This document shows, piece by piece, positions 7,394-17,338 of a stretch of DNA of 17,338 bases. A program made the translations under genes and the position numbers. Numbering within the stretch: the first letter of the stretch is position 1; the number at the start of each line of letters is the position of its first letter. The notes beneath the pieces were generated by a model. The model ran no database searches, was not told the origin of the DNA, and worked only from the letters and a program-made list of their open reading frames with translations. Location: NCBI GenBank assembly GCA_003529705.1, contig DPVA01000060.1:1-17338 (forward strand), given 5' to 3'. The DNA comes from Gammaproteobacteria bacterium (GTDB taxonomy: Bacteria > Pseudomonadota > Gammaproteobacteria > Arenicellales > UBA868).

Positions 7394-8539
7394 TTGGCGC
7401 CCACCTTTCGACTCGGAGTAGTCGCGGCTGAGCCGTCCGGAGATCGACTTGGTGGCGGTGTGGTGTCCGCGCTCAAAGCACGCTTGGCCTCCTTGGAATT
7501 ACACGGGATCGGTGGTCCTGAACTGACCGATCTTGGCCTGGAGTCGGCTTGCGATATTCATGATCTTTCTGTCATGGGTGTTGAGGACTTGATTCGCAAA
7601 CTGCCGAATGCGCTCACAGTGCGAAGGAAACTATTTCGTGACTTCCGCGCCCATCCACCTGATCTATTCCTCGGGATCGATTCCCCGGACTTCAACCTCA
7701 GTTTGGAACGACGGCTGCGGCGGACAGGAATCCCCGTCATGCACCTGGTGAGTCCGACCGTCTGGGCGTGGCGAAAGTATCGTGTTGCAAAGATTCGACG
7801 TGCGGTTGATCGAATATTGGTGCTTTTCCCGTTTGAAAAGGATTTTTATGAGGAGCGTGGCGTGCGCGCGACCTTTGTGGGTCATCCCGCGGCGAGAGAG
7901 ACAGCAGAAATAACGAAAACCTCCGCTAGGAAAGACCTTGGAATTCAACCCGGCTCCCACGTGGTGTCCGTGCTTCCTGGAAGCCGTGAGTCAGAAATCC
8001 GGCATCTCGGCGTTACTTTTGCGGGTTGCATGCGGGCATTGGCCAAGGGCCAGTCGGATCTCAATTTCCTGATCCCTTTTGCGAGCGATCGTGTCAGGGA
8101 GCAGTTTCTGAGCATGGTTTCCCTTGAGGGTTTGGCAGGGCGGATCACACTACTCGATGGCCGGGCACGAACTTGTCTTGCTGCCAGTGACGCAGCGCTT
8201 CTGGCTTCTGGAACAGCAGCGTTAGAGGCCGCACTGGTGGGCTGCCCCATGGTGGTCGCCTATCGGGTATCTAGCCTTTCCTATCGGATTGCCACTACGT
8301 TGGCCTCCACCCGCACTGTGTCTATGCCGAATCACCTTATGCCAACACCCCTTGTTCCGGAGTTTCTTCAGGACGATGTAACCGAAGCCAACCTGGTTCC
8401 GGCAATTCAGCACTTATTGGAAGACGATGTTGGTGCGCAGCAGATGCGTCAGGCCCTCTCTCTGATCCAAAAGGACCTTAATCTTGATACCAATGCCCGA
8501 ATTGTTGATGCTATTTTGTGTATGGCACGGCGGCAATGA
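7394..8539 (+). CDS. lpxB: Lipid-A-disaccharide synthase LpxB
   Basis: Glycosyltransferase (GT19 family, membrane-associated) that joins UDP-diacylglucosamine and lipid X into the lipid A disaccharide. The product is 381 residues (E. coli 382). The N-terminus reads GVVAAEPSGDRLGG (E. coli GETSGD type), followed by GIDSPDFN with D96, VSPTVWAWR, LPFEK-like FPFEKDFY, VLPGSRESEI, and the nucleotide-binding LLASGTAALEAAL near residue 275. The TTG at 7394 is the only usual bacterial start codon (ATG, GTG or TTG) between the in-frame lpxA stop and the conserved N-terminus; there is no clear Shine-Dalgarno sequence, so translation may depend on coupling to lpxA, 9 bases upstream. The TGA overlaps the ATG of rnhB by 4 bases. 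Confidence 0.96.
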   Translation: MAPTFRLGVVAAEPSGDRLGGGVVSALKARLASLELHGIGGPELTDLGLESACDIHDLSVMGVEDLIRKLPNALTVRRKLFRDFRAHPPDLFLGIDSPDFNLSLERRLRRTGIPVMHLVSPTVWAWRKYRVAKIRRAVDRILVLFPFEKDFYEERGVRATFVGHPAARETAEITKTSARKDLGIQPGSHVVSVLPGSRESEIRHLGVTFAGCMRALAKGQSDLNFLIPFASDRVREQFLSMVSLEGLAGRITLLDGRARTCLAASDAALLASGTAALEAALVGCPMVVAYRVSSLSYRIATTLASTRTVSMPNHLMPTPLVPEFLQDDVTEANLVPAIQHLLEDDVGAQQMRQALSLIQKDLNLDTNARIVDAILCMARRQ

Positions 8540-9153
8540 ACCGCCAAGGGCACGCTATCGTTGCGGGAGTCGATGAAGTTGGTCGGGGCGCGCTGGCAGG
8601 ACCGGTCGTGTCAGCGGCCGTGGTTCTCCCCGCGAGCTACCACGACGACCTCGTCACCGATTCAAAAAAACTCTCCCCACGTAAAAGGGAGAAGGCTGAC
8701 CGCCTAATCCGCAACAATGCGCTTGCTTGGTCGATAGGCGCGGCGGGCGTCGGGGAGATTGATGAGCATAATATTCATCACGCAACGCTGATCGCGATGC
8801 GTCGGGCGGTACTCGGTCTGCGTCTGATACCAGATTTCGTGATAGTCGACGGACGTTTCTTGCCTGAGTTGCCATACCCCGGAAAAGCCCAGGTGCAGGC
8901 CGATGTCACGGAATCTAACGTCTCTGCTGCCTCAATCCTGGCTAAGGTTTTTCGCGACCATTACATGCTGTTTTTAAAACGACAGTATCCGCAATATGGA
9001 TTTTGCCGGCACAAAGGGTATCCTACCGCTATGCACCTTGAGGCCTTAAGAAACTTCGGACCCTGTCCCGAACATCGCCGATCTTTTAGCCCCGTCGCTC
9101 AAACTCTCGGGCCTCGAGCCCAGAACGAGCCCGAATTGCGGGAGTCGTATTGA
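8536..9153 (+). CDS. rnhB: Ribonuclease HII
   Basis: Cleaves RNA in RNA-DNA hybrids and removes single ribonucleotides misincorporated in DNA. The product is 205 residues (E. coli 198). The signature GVDEVGRGALAGP near the start supplies D13 and E14, VDGR supplies D105, and the segment before SNVSAASILAK supplies D123, so the DEDD active site is complete. The C-terminal YGFCRHKGYPT and EHRRSFSP are typical. A GTG 18 bases upstream (8518) is in frame, but ATG at 8536 gives the normal family length and an ATGA overlap with the lpxB stop. The stop TGA overlaps the TTG start of dnaE. The gene sits between lpxB and dnaE as in most gammaproteobacteria. Confidence 0.96.
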   Translation: MNRQGHAIVAGVDEVGRGALAGPVVSAAVVLPASYHDDLVTDSKKLSPRKREKADRLIRNNALAWSIGAAGVGEIDEHNIHHATLIAMRRAVLGLRLIPDFVIVDGRFLPELPYPGKAQVQADVTESNVSAASILAKVFRDHYMLFLKRQYPQYGFCRHKGYPTAMHLEALRNFGPCPEHRRSFSPVAQTLGPRAQNEPELRESY

Positions 9154-12100
9154 ATCCAACACCACCATTTGTTCACTTGAACGTCCACACGGAATATTCC
9201 CTGGTCGATGGAATTTGCCGTATCCGGGAATTGGCCCAAGCCGTGCGTGAAGCGGAAATGCCCGCGGTAGCAATGACTGATGTTTCTAACCTATACGCGA
9301 CGGTTAAGTTTTATCGCGCCTGCCTGGACGCGGGCATTAAACCGCTATTCGGCGTCCAGCTTGATGTCACGGATGGCAAACAAGATAAGCCCTGTGGAGG
9401 AATTGGACTGCTTTGCCGCAATAACAAGGGTTTGCGGTCACTCAGTCATCTTCTGACCGAGATGTATACCCAACCGCGGTCTATCCAGGCTCTTGCTGTC
9501 GCGCGGAACCGTCTCGCGGATTTTGGCACCGACATGATTGGATTATCAGGAGGGATGGACGGGGAAATCGGCCGGTTCCTGCGGTCCGGTCTGATTGCAG
9601 AGGCGGCGGAGTTGTATCGGAAATACCAGAACATTTTCGGCGGGCACTTCTTTATTGAGATAAGTCGGACCGGGCGCGCGGGTGAGGGGGACTATGAAGC
9701 CAAGGCACTCGAGCTCGCGATGCGCGAGGGCGCAGCACTGGTCGCGACCAACGCTGTGCGCTTCCTCGCACCTTCGGATTTTGAAGCACATGAGATTCGG
9801 ACCTGTATCCATCAGGGCCGGGTTCTAGATGATCCGCGCCGGCCGAGGGCGTTTTCTGCCCAGCAGTACCTGAGAACGCCAGCGGAGATGGCTAGGCTCT
9901 TTTCGGATCTACCCAGCGCGCTGGAAAATACGATCGAGATTGCCCGCCGTTGCAATGTCTTTATTGATTTCGATACGACCCATATGCCCAGGTACCAGGA
10001 TGACAACGATCGTGCGGCTGAGCGTATTTTGGAGAACCAGGCACAACAAGGGCTTCAAGCGTACCAAACGCAAGCTGACGGGGTTGACACTCAAGCGTAT
10101 AGAGATCGACTGAGTTCAGAAATTGAAACTATTAACCGGATGGGCTTTGCCGGTTACTTTCTCATCGTCGCGGATTTTGTCCAATGGGCTCGTGCCAACG
10201 GTGTACCCGTGGGTCCTGGACGGGGGTCGGGGGCCGGCTCGCTGGTGGCATTTTCATTGGGCATCACTCGGCTTGATCCAATTCGATACGGTTTGCTGTT
10301 CGAGCGTTTCCTCAATCCAGAAAGGGTCTCTTTGCCGGACTTCGATATCGACTTCTGTATGGTCGGTCGCGATCGGGTGATTGAATACGTCAGTGAGCGC
10401 TACGGCACGGAAAAGGTCGCACAGATTATCACCTATAACACCCTCGCGGCACGTGCCGTGGTCCGGGATGTCGGTCGTGTGATGGGGATACCTTATGGAT
10501 TTTGTGACACGCTGGCAAAGCTTGTGCCCTTTGAGGTCGGGATGACACTTGAGAAGGCACTGGCGCAGGATGACGAACTGCGACGCCGATACCGGAATGA
10601 GGCCGAGGTGACCCAACTCATTGATAATGGACGGCGCCTCGAGGGAATGCCCCGAAACGCTGGAAAACATGCCGGCGGCCTGGTGATTGCGCCGGAACCC
10701 ATCGCGGAATTCTCCCCGCTTTACTGGGAGCCGGGGATGACCCAGGCGGTTACGCAGTTTGATAAAGATGATCTTGAGGCGATTGGGCTGGTGAAATTTG
10801 ATTTTCTCGGATTGCGGACCCTAACCGTCCTTGACTGGGCGACTTCGCTGGTGAATGAGTCCCGCGCAAAGAATGGCCAAGTCCCTGTCGATCTCGAACA
10901 ACTCCCGCCGGACGACCCTGAGGTGTATCGGCTCATTTGTACCGGAAGGACTACCGCTCTTTTCCAGTTGGAGTCGCGTGGGATGCAGGAGTTGATCCAG
11001 CGTCTACAGCCTGACCACTTTGAAGAGCTGGTCGCGCTGGTGGCCCTGTTTCGGCCGGGCCCTCTGCAGTCGGGAATGGTTGACGACTTCATAAACCGAA
11101 AACACGGGCGCGAACCGGTCCTCTATCTCCACGACAGTATCAAATCGATCTTGGAACCGACCTATGGCGTAATCTTATACCAAGAACAAGTCATGGAAAT
11201 TGCGCAGCAGCTGGCCGGATTCAGTCTGGGTTCTGCCGACCTGCTGCGTCGAGCAATGGGAAAGAAAAAGCCCGAAGAAATGGAACGGCAACGGCAGATT
11301 TTCATTGACGGTGCGACCGACCGTGGGATCAAGCAAGCCAGCGCCGCTCATATCTTCGACTTGATAGAAAAGTTTGCCGGCTATGGATTTAATAAATCGC
11401 ACTCCGCCGCCTATGCGCTCCTTAGTTACCAAACCGCTTGGCTAAAAACCTTTTATCCAGCCGAATTCATGTCCGCAGCACTTTCCGCCGACATGGAGCA
11501 TACCGACAAGGTCGTGGTACTTGTCAGGGAAGCGAAGTCAATGGGGTTGACTATCTTGCCACCGGATATCAATCGGGGCGAGACTAAGTTTTCAGTCGCA
11601 GAAGAGGGGGCAATTGTATATGGCCTTGGCGCGGTCAAGGGAGTGGGTGAGAAGGCCCTCGAAGACGTTCTGAGAGACCGAAACAACAATGGTGAATTTG
11701 TTGATCTGTTGTCGTTGTGCCGTCGCGTTGATTCGCAAAAGGTGAACCGTAAAACGTTGGAGGCCTTGATCCGCGCAGGGGCGTTGGATTCTCTTGGGGT
11801 TGAACGGGCACATCTTGATTTCCAACTCCCACAGGCCTTGGGGGCGGCAGGCCAGCACAGTAATGATCTTTCCTCAGGACAAAACGATATGTTCGGCCTA
11901 CCCTCTGTTGACGGTGTTGTGCTGGCAACGCCGTCCGGTCACGACTGGTCCGCGCGAAAACGGCTTGAGATGGAGCGGATCAGTCTCGGGTTTTATTTAA
12001 CCAGTCATCCAATTGAATATCACAAGTCGGAGCTGCGAGCCATAGGAGTGGTCACGATCGCCGAGGCTGAAGGCCAAGTCGAGAAAAGCGCGACGTTAGC

Positions 12101-12638
12101 GGGCCTCGTCCAGGATTTACGGACGTTTCAGAATCGAAAGGGAGAAACCGTTGCGTTTTTCCGACTCGACGACGGGGCAGGTCTTGCGGACGTTAGCATT
12201 TCGCCAGCCTTGTTTTCAGAGGGTCGCGCTTCTCTGAATCATCAAGGGCTGGTATTGGTCCGCGGCATCACTGGAATCGATGACCGATCGGGCCTTCTTT
12301 CGTTAAAAGCAGAGAGCATATCGACAATAGAGAATTTCCGTTTGGAAAGGCTTGTTGAACTCGTGATCACGCTGCCCGACAGCTCGAACCCCGCCATTGC
12401 TGCGGATGTACTCAAGAGCCTGCTCCGGGATTACACGCCAGGAAATACACACGTGGCGGTCAATTATCGGAATCATGACGGAGACAGCATAGCTATCCGG
12501 CTGGGAGATCAATGGCGGATTCGGCCTGAAGCAGAGCTTTTCGACAGCTTGGTGGATTTCGCTGGAGAGAAAGGCATTAGCTTTGATTTCTCAGGGCCGG
12601 GAACACGCGCTGCGTCACGGAGCCATAAGGCTGCTTAG
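9150..12638 (+). CDS. dnaE: DNA polymerase III alpha subunit
   Basis: Catalytic subunit of the replicative polymerase. The product is 1162 residues (E. coli 1160). An N-terminal PHP domain (FVHLNVHTEYSLVDG, later MTDVSNLY) is followed by the polymerase core with GPGRGSGAGSLV and the catalytic aspartates D397 and D399 in PDFDIDFC and D551 in KFDFLGLRT. Then come ALFRPGPL, GVILYQEQVM, the helix-hairpin-helix region, an internal clamp-binding sequence QNDMF (911-915) and an OB fold near the C-terminus. The start is TTG at 9150, in a TTGA overlap with the rnhB stop, with GGAG at 9141-9144 as ribosome binding site; it gives the family N-terminus exactly. No disruption is seen. accA follows after 45 bases. 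Confidence 0.98.
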   Translation: MNPTPPFVHLNVHTEYSLVDGICRIRELAQAVREAEMPAVAMTDVSNLYATVKFYRACLDAGIKPLFGVQLDVTDGKQDKPCGGIGLLCRNNKGLRSLSHLLTEMYTQPRSIQALAVARNRLADFGTDMIGLSGGMDGEIGRFLRSGLIAEAAELYRKYQNIFGGHFFIEISRTGRAGEGDYEAKALELAMREGAALVATNAVRFLAPSDFEAHEIRTCIHQGRVLDDPRRPRAFSAQQYLRTPAEMARLFSDLPSALENTIEIARRCNVFIDFDTTHMPRYQDDNDRAAERILENQAQQGLQAYQTQADGVDTQAYRDRLSSEIETINRMGFAGYFLIVADFVQWARANGVPVGPGRGSGAGSLVAFSLGITRLDPIRYGLLFERFLNPERVSLPDFDIDFCMVGRDRVIEYVSERYGTEKVAQIITYNTLAARAVVRDVGRVMGIPYGFCDTLAKLVPFEVGMTLEKALAQDDELRRRYRNEAEVTQLIDNGRRLEGMPRNAGKHAGGLVIAPEPIAEFSPLYWEPGMTQAVTQFDKDDLEAIGLVKFDFLGLRTLTVLDWATSLVNESRAKNGQVPVDLEQLPPDDPEVYRLICTGRTTALFQLESRGMQELIQRLQPDHFEELVALVALFRPGPLQSGMVDDFINRKHGREPVLYLHDSIKSILEPTYGVILYQEQVMEIAQQLAGFSLGSADLLRRAMGKKKPEEMERQRQIFIDGATDRGIKQASAAHIFDLIEKFAGYGFNKSHSAAYALLSYQTAWLKTFYPAEFMSAALSADMEHTDKVVVLVREAKSMGLTILPPDINRGETKFSVAEEGAIVYGLGAVKGVGEKALEDVLRDRNNNGEFVDLLSLCRRVDSQKVNRKTLEALIRAGALDSLGVERAHLDFQLPQALGAAGQHSNDLSSGQNDMFGLPSVDGVVLATPSGHDWSARKRLEMERISLGFYLTSHPIEYHKSELRAIGVVTIAEAEGQVEKSATLAGLVQDLRTFQNRKGETVAFFRLDDGAGLADVSISPALFSEGRASLNHQGLVLVRGITGIDDRSGLLSLKAESISTIENFRLERLVELVITLPDSSNPAIAADVLKSLLRDYTPGNTHVAVNYRNHDGDSIAIRLGDQWRIRPEAELFDSLVDFAGEKGISFDFSGPGTRAASRSHKAA

Positions 12639-12683
12639 CGGAGAAATCACTGCGCTATCCTGCGCAAAGTAGAATATCACCGT

Positions 12684-13643
12684 ATGAGCAACGCACTGGA
12701 TTTTGAACAGCCGATCGTCGATCTTGAAGCAAAGATCGATGAATTACGCCGTGTCGACGTGGATGGGGAGCTTGATCTACAGCGTGAGATCGAGCGCCTC
12801 CAAACCAGGAGTCGGAAACTGACCCGTGATATCTTTGCATCGCTGGATGCCTGGCAGGTAACGCAGTTGGCGCGTCATCCGCAACGGCCGCACACGGTGG
12901 ACTATATAGAACGGGTTTTTACACACTTTCAGGAGCTTTCGGGAGATCGAATGTACCGCGACGATCCAGCGATCGTTGGTGGGTTAGCGCGCTTGGATGG
13001 CCAGGGCGTTATGGTGATTGGGCATCAGAAAGGTCGCGATACCAAGGAGAAAGTTAGAAGAAACTTTGGGATGCCCAGCCCTGAAGGTTACCGCAAGGCT
13101 CAGCGGTTAATGCGTTTGGCGGAACGTTTCGACATTCCCGTAGTCACGCTGATAGACACCCCGGGAGCCTATCCGGGAATTGGGGCGGAAGAACGTGGGC
13201 AGAGCGAAGCCATCGCCCAGAGTATCTCGCTAATGGTGGGCCTTTCGGTCCCGATTGTATCCGTCGTGATTGGAGAAGGTGGGTCAGGGGGAGCTCTCGC
13301 CATCGGCGTGTGTGACCGCTTAGTGATGCTTCAATATTCGACCTATTCCGTGATCAGTCCCGAAGGGTGCGCCTCCATTTTATGGAAAAGTCCGGAAAAA
13401 GCACAAGCGGCTGCTGCCGCGATGAAGATTACCTCTGACAGTCTGAAGCGAAACGGGCTGGTCGACGAGGTTGTGATGGAACCTCTCGGGGGCGCTCATC
13501 GAAACCCAGAGCAGATGGCGGATCAGCTTCATGATGCACTTCGTGAGCAACTCGATGGGTTGCGCTCCCTCGGTTCAGAGGAACTGCTGATTATGCGCGA
13601 GAAGAGGCTTCGTTCCTTTGGCCGGTTCCGGGACCAATCCTGA
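12684..13643 (+). CDS. accA: Acetyl-CoA carboxylase carboxyltransferase subunit alpha
   Basis: With AccD it forms the carboxyltransferase that moves CO2 from biotin carrier protein to acetyl-CoA, giving malonyl-CoA for fatty-acid synthesis. The product is 319 residues, identical in length to E. coli. An N-terminal helical segment (EAKIDELRR, then [12 protein letters not shown]) precedes a crotonase-fold domain with [52 protein letters not shown] and [13 protein letters not shown], the last forming the active-site oxyanion region. The start ATG at 12684 has no obvious Shine-Dalgarno sequence. The 45-base gap from dnaE holds a short 5-bp inverted repeat (TGCGC/GCGCA, 12651-12666). tilS overlaps its last 26 bases. 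Confidence 0.97.
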   Translation: MSNALDFEQPIVDLEAKIDELRRVDVDGELDLQREIERLQTRSRKLTRDIFASLDAWQVTQLARHPQRPHTVDYIERVFTHFQELSGDRMYRDDPAIVGGLARLDGQGVMVIGHQKGRDTKEKVRRNFGMPSPEGYRKAQRLMRLAERFDIPVVTLIDTPGAYPGIGAEERGQSEAIAQSISLMVGLSVPIVSVVIGEGGSGGALAIGVCDRLVMLQYSTYSVISPEGCASILWKSPEKAQAAAAAMKITSDSLKRNGLVDEVVMEPLGGAHRNPEQMADQLHDALREQLDGLRSLGSEELLIMREKRLRSFGRFRDQS

Positions 13644-15051
13644 TTTTCCGCCCGTCGAGCTTGACGCGCTGCAGCGGGCGGTCTGGGCGGCTATTGTTCC
13701 GTACAGAGATCGACTGATCAATATCGCATACAGTGGAGGAACCGACTCTACCGCATTACTCTTTGTTATCGCGTCACTGCGTTCGCGAATGGGCCTGAAA
13801 CTAAGGCTTCTTCACGTCAATCATGGGTGGAATGAAAAATCAGAGGCCTGGGCGGTGCATTGCAATTCGGTTTCGCGGGAACTGGGTGTCCCGTTTGAAT
13901 CGTTCCTACTCGGTTCTGATCCGTCGTTTGAGAGTCATCCTCCAGTTTTCGCGGGATCGTCAAAAGAAGCAAGGGCAAGAGACGTTAGATATCGGTGGTT
14001 TTCAGAGGTGGTCGATTGCGAAGATGTACTTTTAACCGGACATCATCTTGATGATCAGGCTGAGACTCTTCTGCTGCGTCTGATGCGGGGATCCTCCGTT
14101 CGTGGACTGGCCGCGATGCGCTCGGAGCAAACCCTTGATGGGCTGAAGGTAGTACGGCCTTTCCTTAACGTTCCGCGAGGCACCCTGGTGCGGTGGGTAT
14201 CGGATAAAGGGCTTCGAGTGTTGGACGACCCCTCGAATAATGATGACGCGTTTGATCGCAACTTTCTTCGCCATGCGATTCTCCCCAGGCTGTGCACGCG
14301 CTGGCCTGAAACGGCGAAGATCCTTGGGCGCGCCGCGCTACAGTTTGAGGATACACAGATGTTGCTCGACGAGGTCGCGGCTGAAGATTTCGCGCGTTGT
14401 AGGTTCTCCGATCCGAGTTCGTATCTTTTTCATCTTGGTGTGGTGTCAATCGAAGGGATTCTCGGACTAAGCCGCGCGCGGTTGTTAAATGTCTTCCGGT
14501 TTTGGGCCCGGGTCTGCACGCTTCAAAGCCCTTCCGAGCGGGCGCTCAGGGAGTTCATTCGACAGTTAGAAACCGCGGGGCCGGGATCTTCGCCCTCGAT
14601 GAAGTTGGGCTCGGCGGTCTTCAGGACCTACCAGGATGGCCTGTTTCTCGTTCCCTGCCCTGTCCGCAAGAACGCCAGCAAGCCAGCCGAGCGTTTTTGG
14701 GATGGTAGTTCGGTGAAAATCTATGGGCCTGATATTGAGCTTGTCCCTAAAAGAACAGTCGCCTCAGGTTTTCGCGCGGCGTTGTTGAGTGACGGTGTGA
14801 TTGAGTTGCGGTGGCGAAGGGGGAGCACGAGGGTGACTCCCCTAGGTCGGGGACCGCAACGTCATACACTTCGAAAAGTCCTTCAGGAAATCCGGATGCC
14901 GCCCTGGGAGCGGGACCGGATTCCGCTTATCTTTGTCAATGGCGAGTTTGCAGGTATGCCACAGGCAGTCGTGGATCAATCCTACCGGGCGGGCGCTGGG
15001 GAGGCGGGGCTTGAAATTCATCTGCGTGACCTCAGAGAAAGCTGCGATTAA
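13618..15051 (+). CDS. tilS: tRNA(Ile)-lysidine synthase
   Basis: Attaches lysine to C34 of the CAU-anticodon tRNA-Ile, so that it reads AUA and is charged with isoleucine. The product is 477 residues, longer than E. coli (432). The ATP-binding PP-loop is SGGTDS at 39-44; it is followed by [35 protein letters not shown] and [12 protein letters not shown], which define the N-terminal domain. The C-terminal part contains [18 protein letters not shown], the typical TilS_C region. TTG at 13618 overlaps the accA end by 26 bases and is the only usual bacterial start codon before the conserved domain, so the exact start is less sure than the identity. Neither ldcC nor a glyoxalase-like gene lies between accA and tilS. 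Confidence 0.93.
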   Translation: MAGSGTNPDFPPVELDALQRAVWAAIVPYRDRLINIAYSGGTDSTALLFVIASLRSRMGLKLRLLHVNHGWNEKSEAWAVHCNSVSRELGVPFESFLLGSDPSFESHPPVFAGSSKEARARDVRYRWFSEVVDCEDVLLTGHHLDDQAETLLLRLMRGSSVRGLAAMRSEQTLDGLKVVRPFLNVPRGTLVRWVSDKGLRVLDDPSNNDDAFDRNFLRHAILPRLCTRWPETAKILGRAALQFEDTQMLLDEVAAEDFARCRFSDPSSYLFHLGVVSIEGILGLSRARLLNVFRFWARVCTLQSPSERALREFIRQLETAGPGSSPSMKLGSAVFRTYQDGLFLVPCPVRKNASKPAERFWDGSSVKIYGPDIELVPKRTVASGFRAALLSDGVIELRWRRGSTRVTPLGRGPQRHTLRKVLQEIRMPPWERDRIPLIFVNGEFAGMPQAVVDQSYRAGAGEAGLEIHLRDLRESCD

Positions 15052-15064
15052 TGTGCCGCGCCAA

Positions 15065-17338
<2,274 letters not shown>

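Noticed and set aside
12651..12683. Hairpin TGCGC/GCGCA and a TAGAAT -10-like box before accA that would make a near-leaderless mRNA
   Set aside because: The stem is only 5 bp without a T-run, and no acceptable -35 lies 16-18 bases upstream of TAGAAT.

Overview
The window is a chromosomal segment from a Gram-negative bacterium, most probably a gammaproteobacterium. All genes lie on the + strand and are packed almost end to end. The order is cdsA (5' end cut off) - dxr - rseP - bamA - skp - fabZ - lpxA - lpxB - rnhB - dnaE - accA - tilS - pyrG - kdsA (3' end cut off). This is the classic envelope, lipid A and replication cluster. It follows the arrangement known from Pseudomonas, where accA-tilS-pyrG-kdsA run together, rather than that of E. 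coli, where ldcC and yaeR lie between accA and tilS. Base composition looks like mid-50s %GC throughout, and I see no island, insertion sequence, phage gene, tRNA, rRNA or CRISPR. No gene-free stretch exceeds 135 bases.

Layout. Positions 1-6078 hold phospholipid precursor synthesis (cdsA), isoprenoid precursor synthesis (dxr), the site-2 protease of the envelope stress response (rseP), and the outer-membrane protein assembly factor (bamA) with its periplasmic chaperone (skp). Positions 6079-6161 are an 83-base spacer where nearly all relatives carry lpxD; here lpxD is absent and the spacer holds three inverted repeats. Positions 6162-8539 hold fabZ, lpxA and lpxB, which link fatty-acid elongation to lipid A synthesis. 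Positions 8536-15051 hold rnhB, dnaE, accA and tilS. Positions 15187-17338 hold pyrG and the start of kdsA, the latter making the Kdo precursor that caps lipid A.

The genes share one theme. FabZ and LpxA use the same hydroxyacyl-ACP pool, AccA feeds malonyl-CoA into that pool, LpxA, LpxB and KdsA build the LPS inner core, CdsA makes phospholipid precursors, and BamA and Skp insert the outer-membrane proteins. Many junctions are 4-base stop/start overlaps (rseP/bamA, fabZ/lpxA, lpxB/rnhB, rnhB/dnaE, pyrG/kdsA), which suggests long co-transcribed units with translational coupling.

I found no previously undescribed system. The points worth a second look are: the missing lpxD and the structured spacer in its place; a KdsA with the cysteine of the metal-dependent class in a gammaproteobacterial-type locus; a BamA without the usual C-terminal aromatic residue; an isoleucine at the acyl-chain 'ruler' position of LpxA; and heavy use of GTG and TTG start codons.
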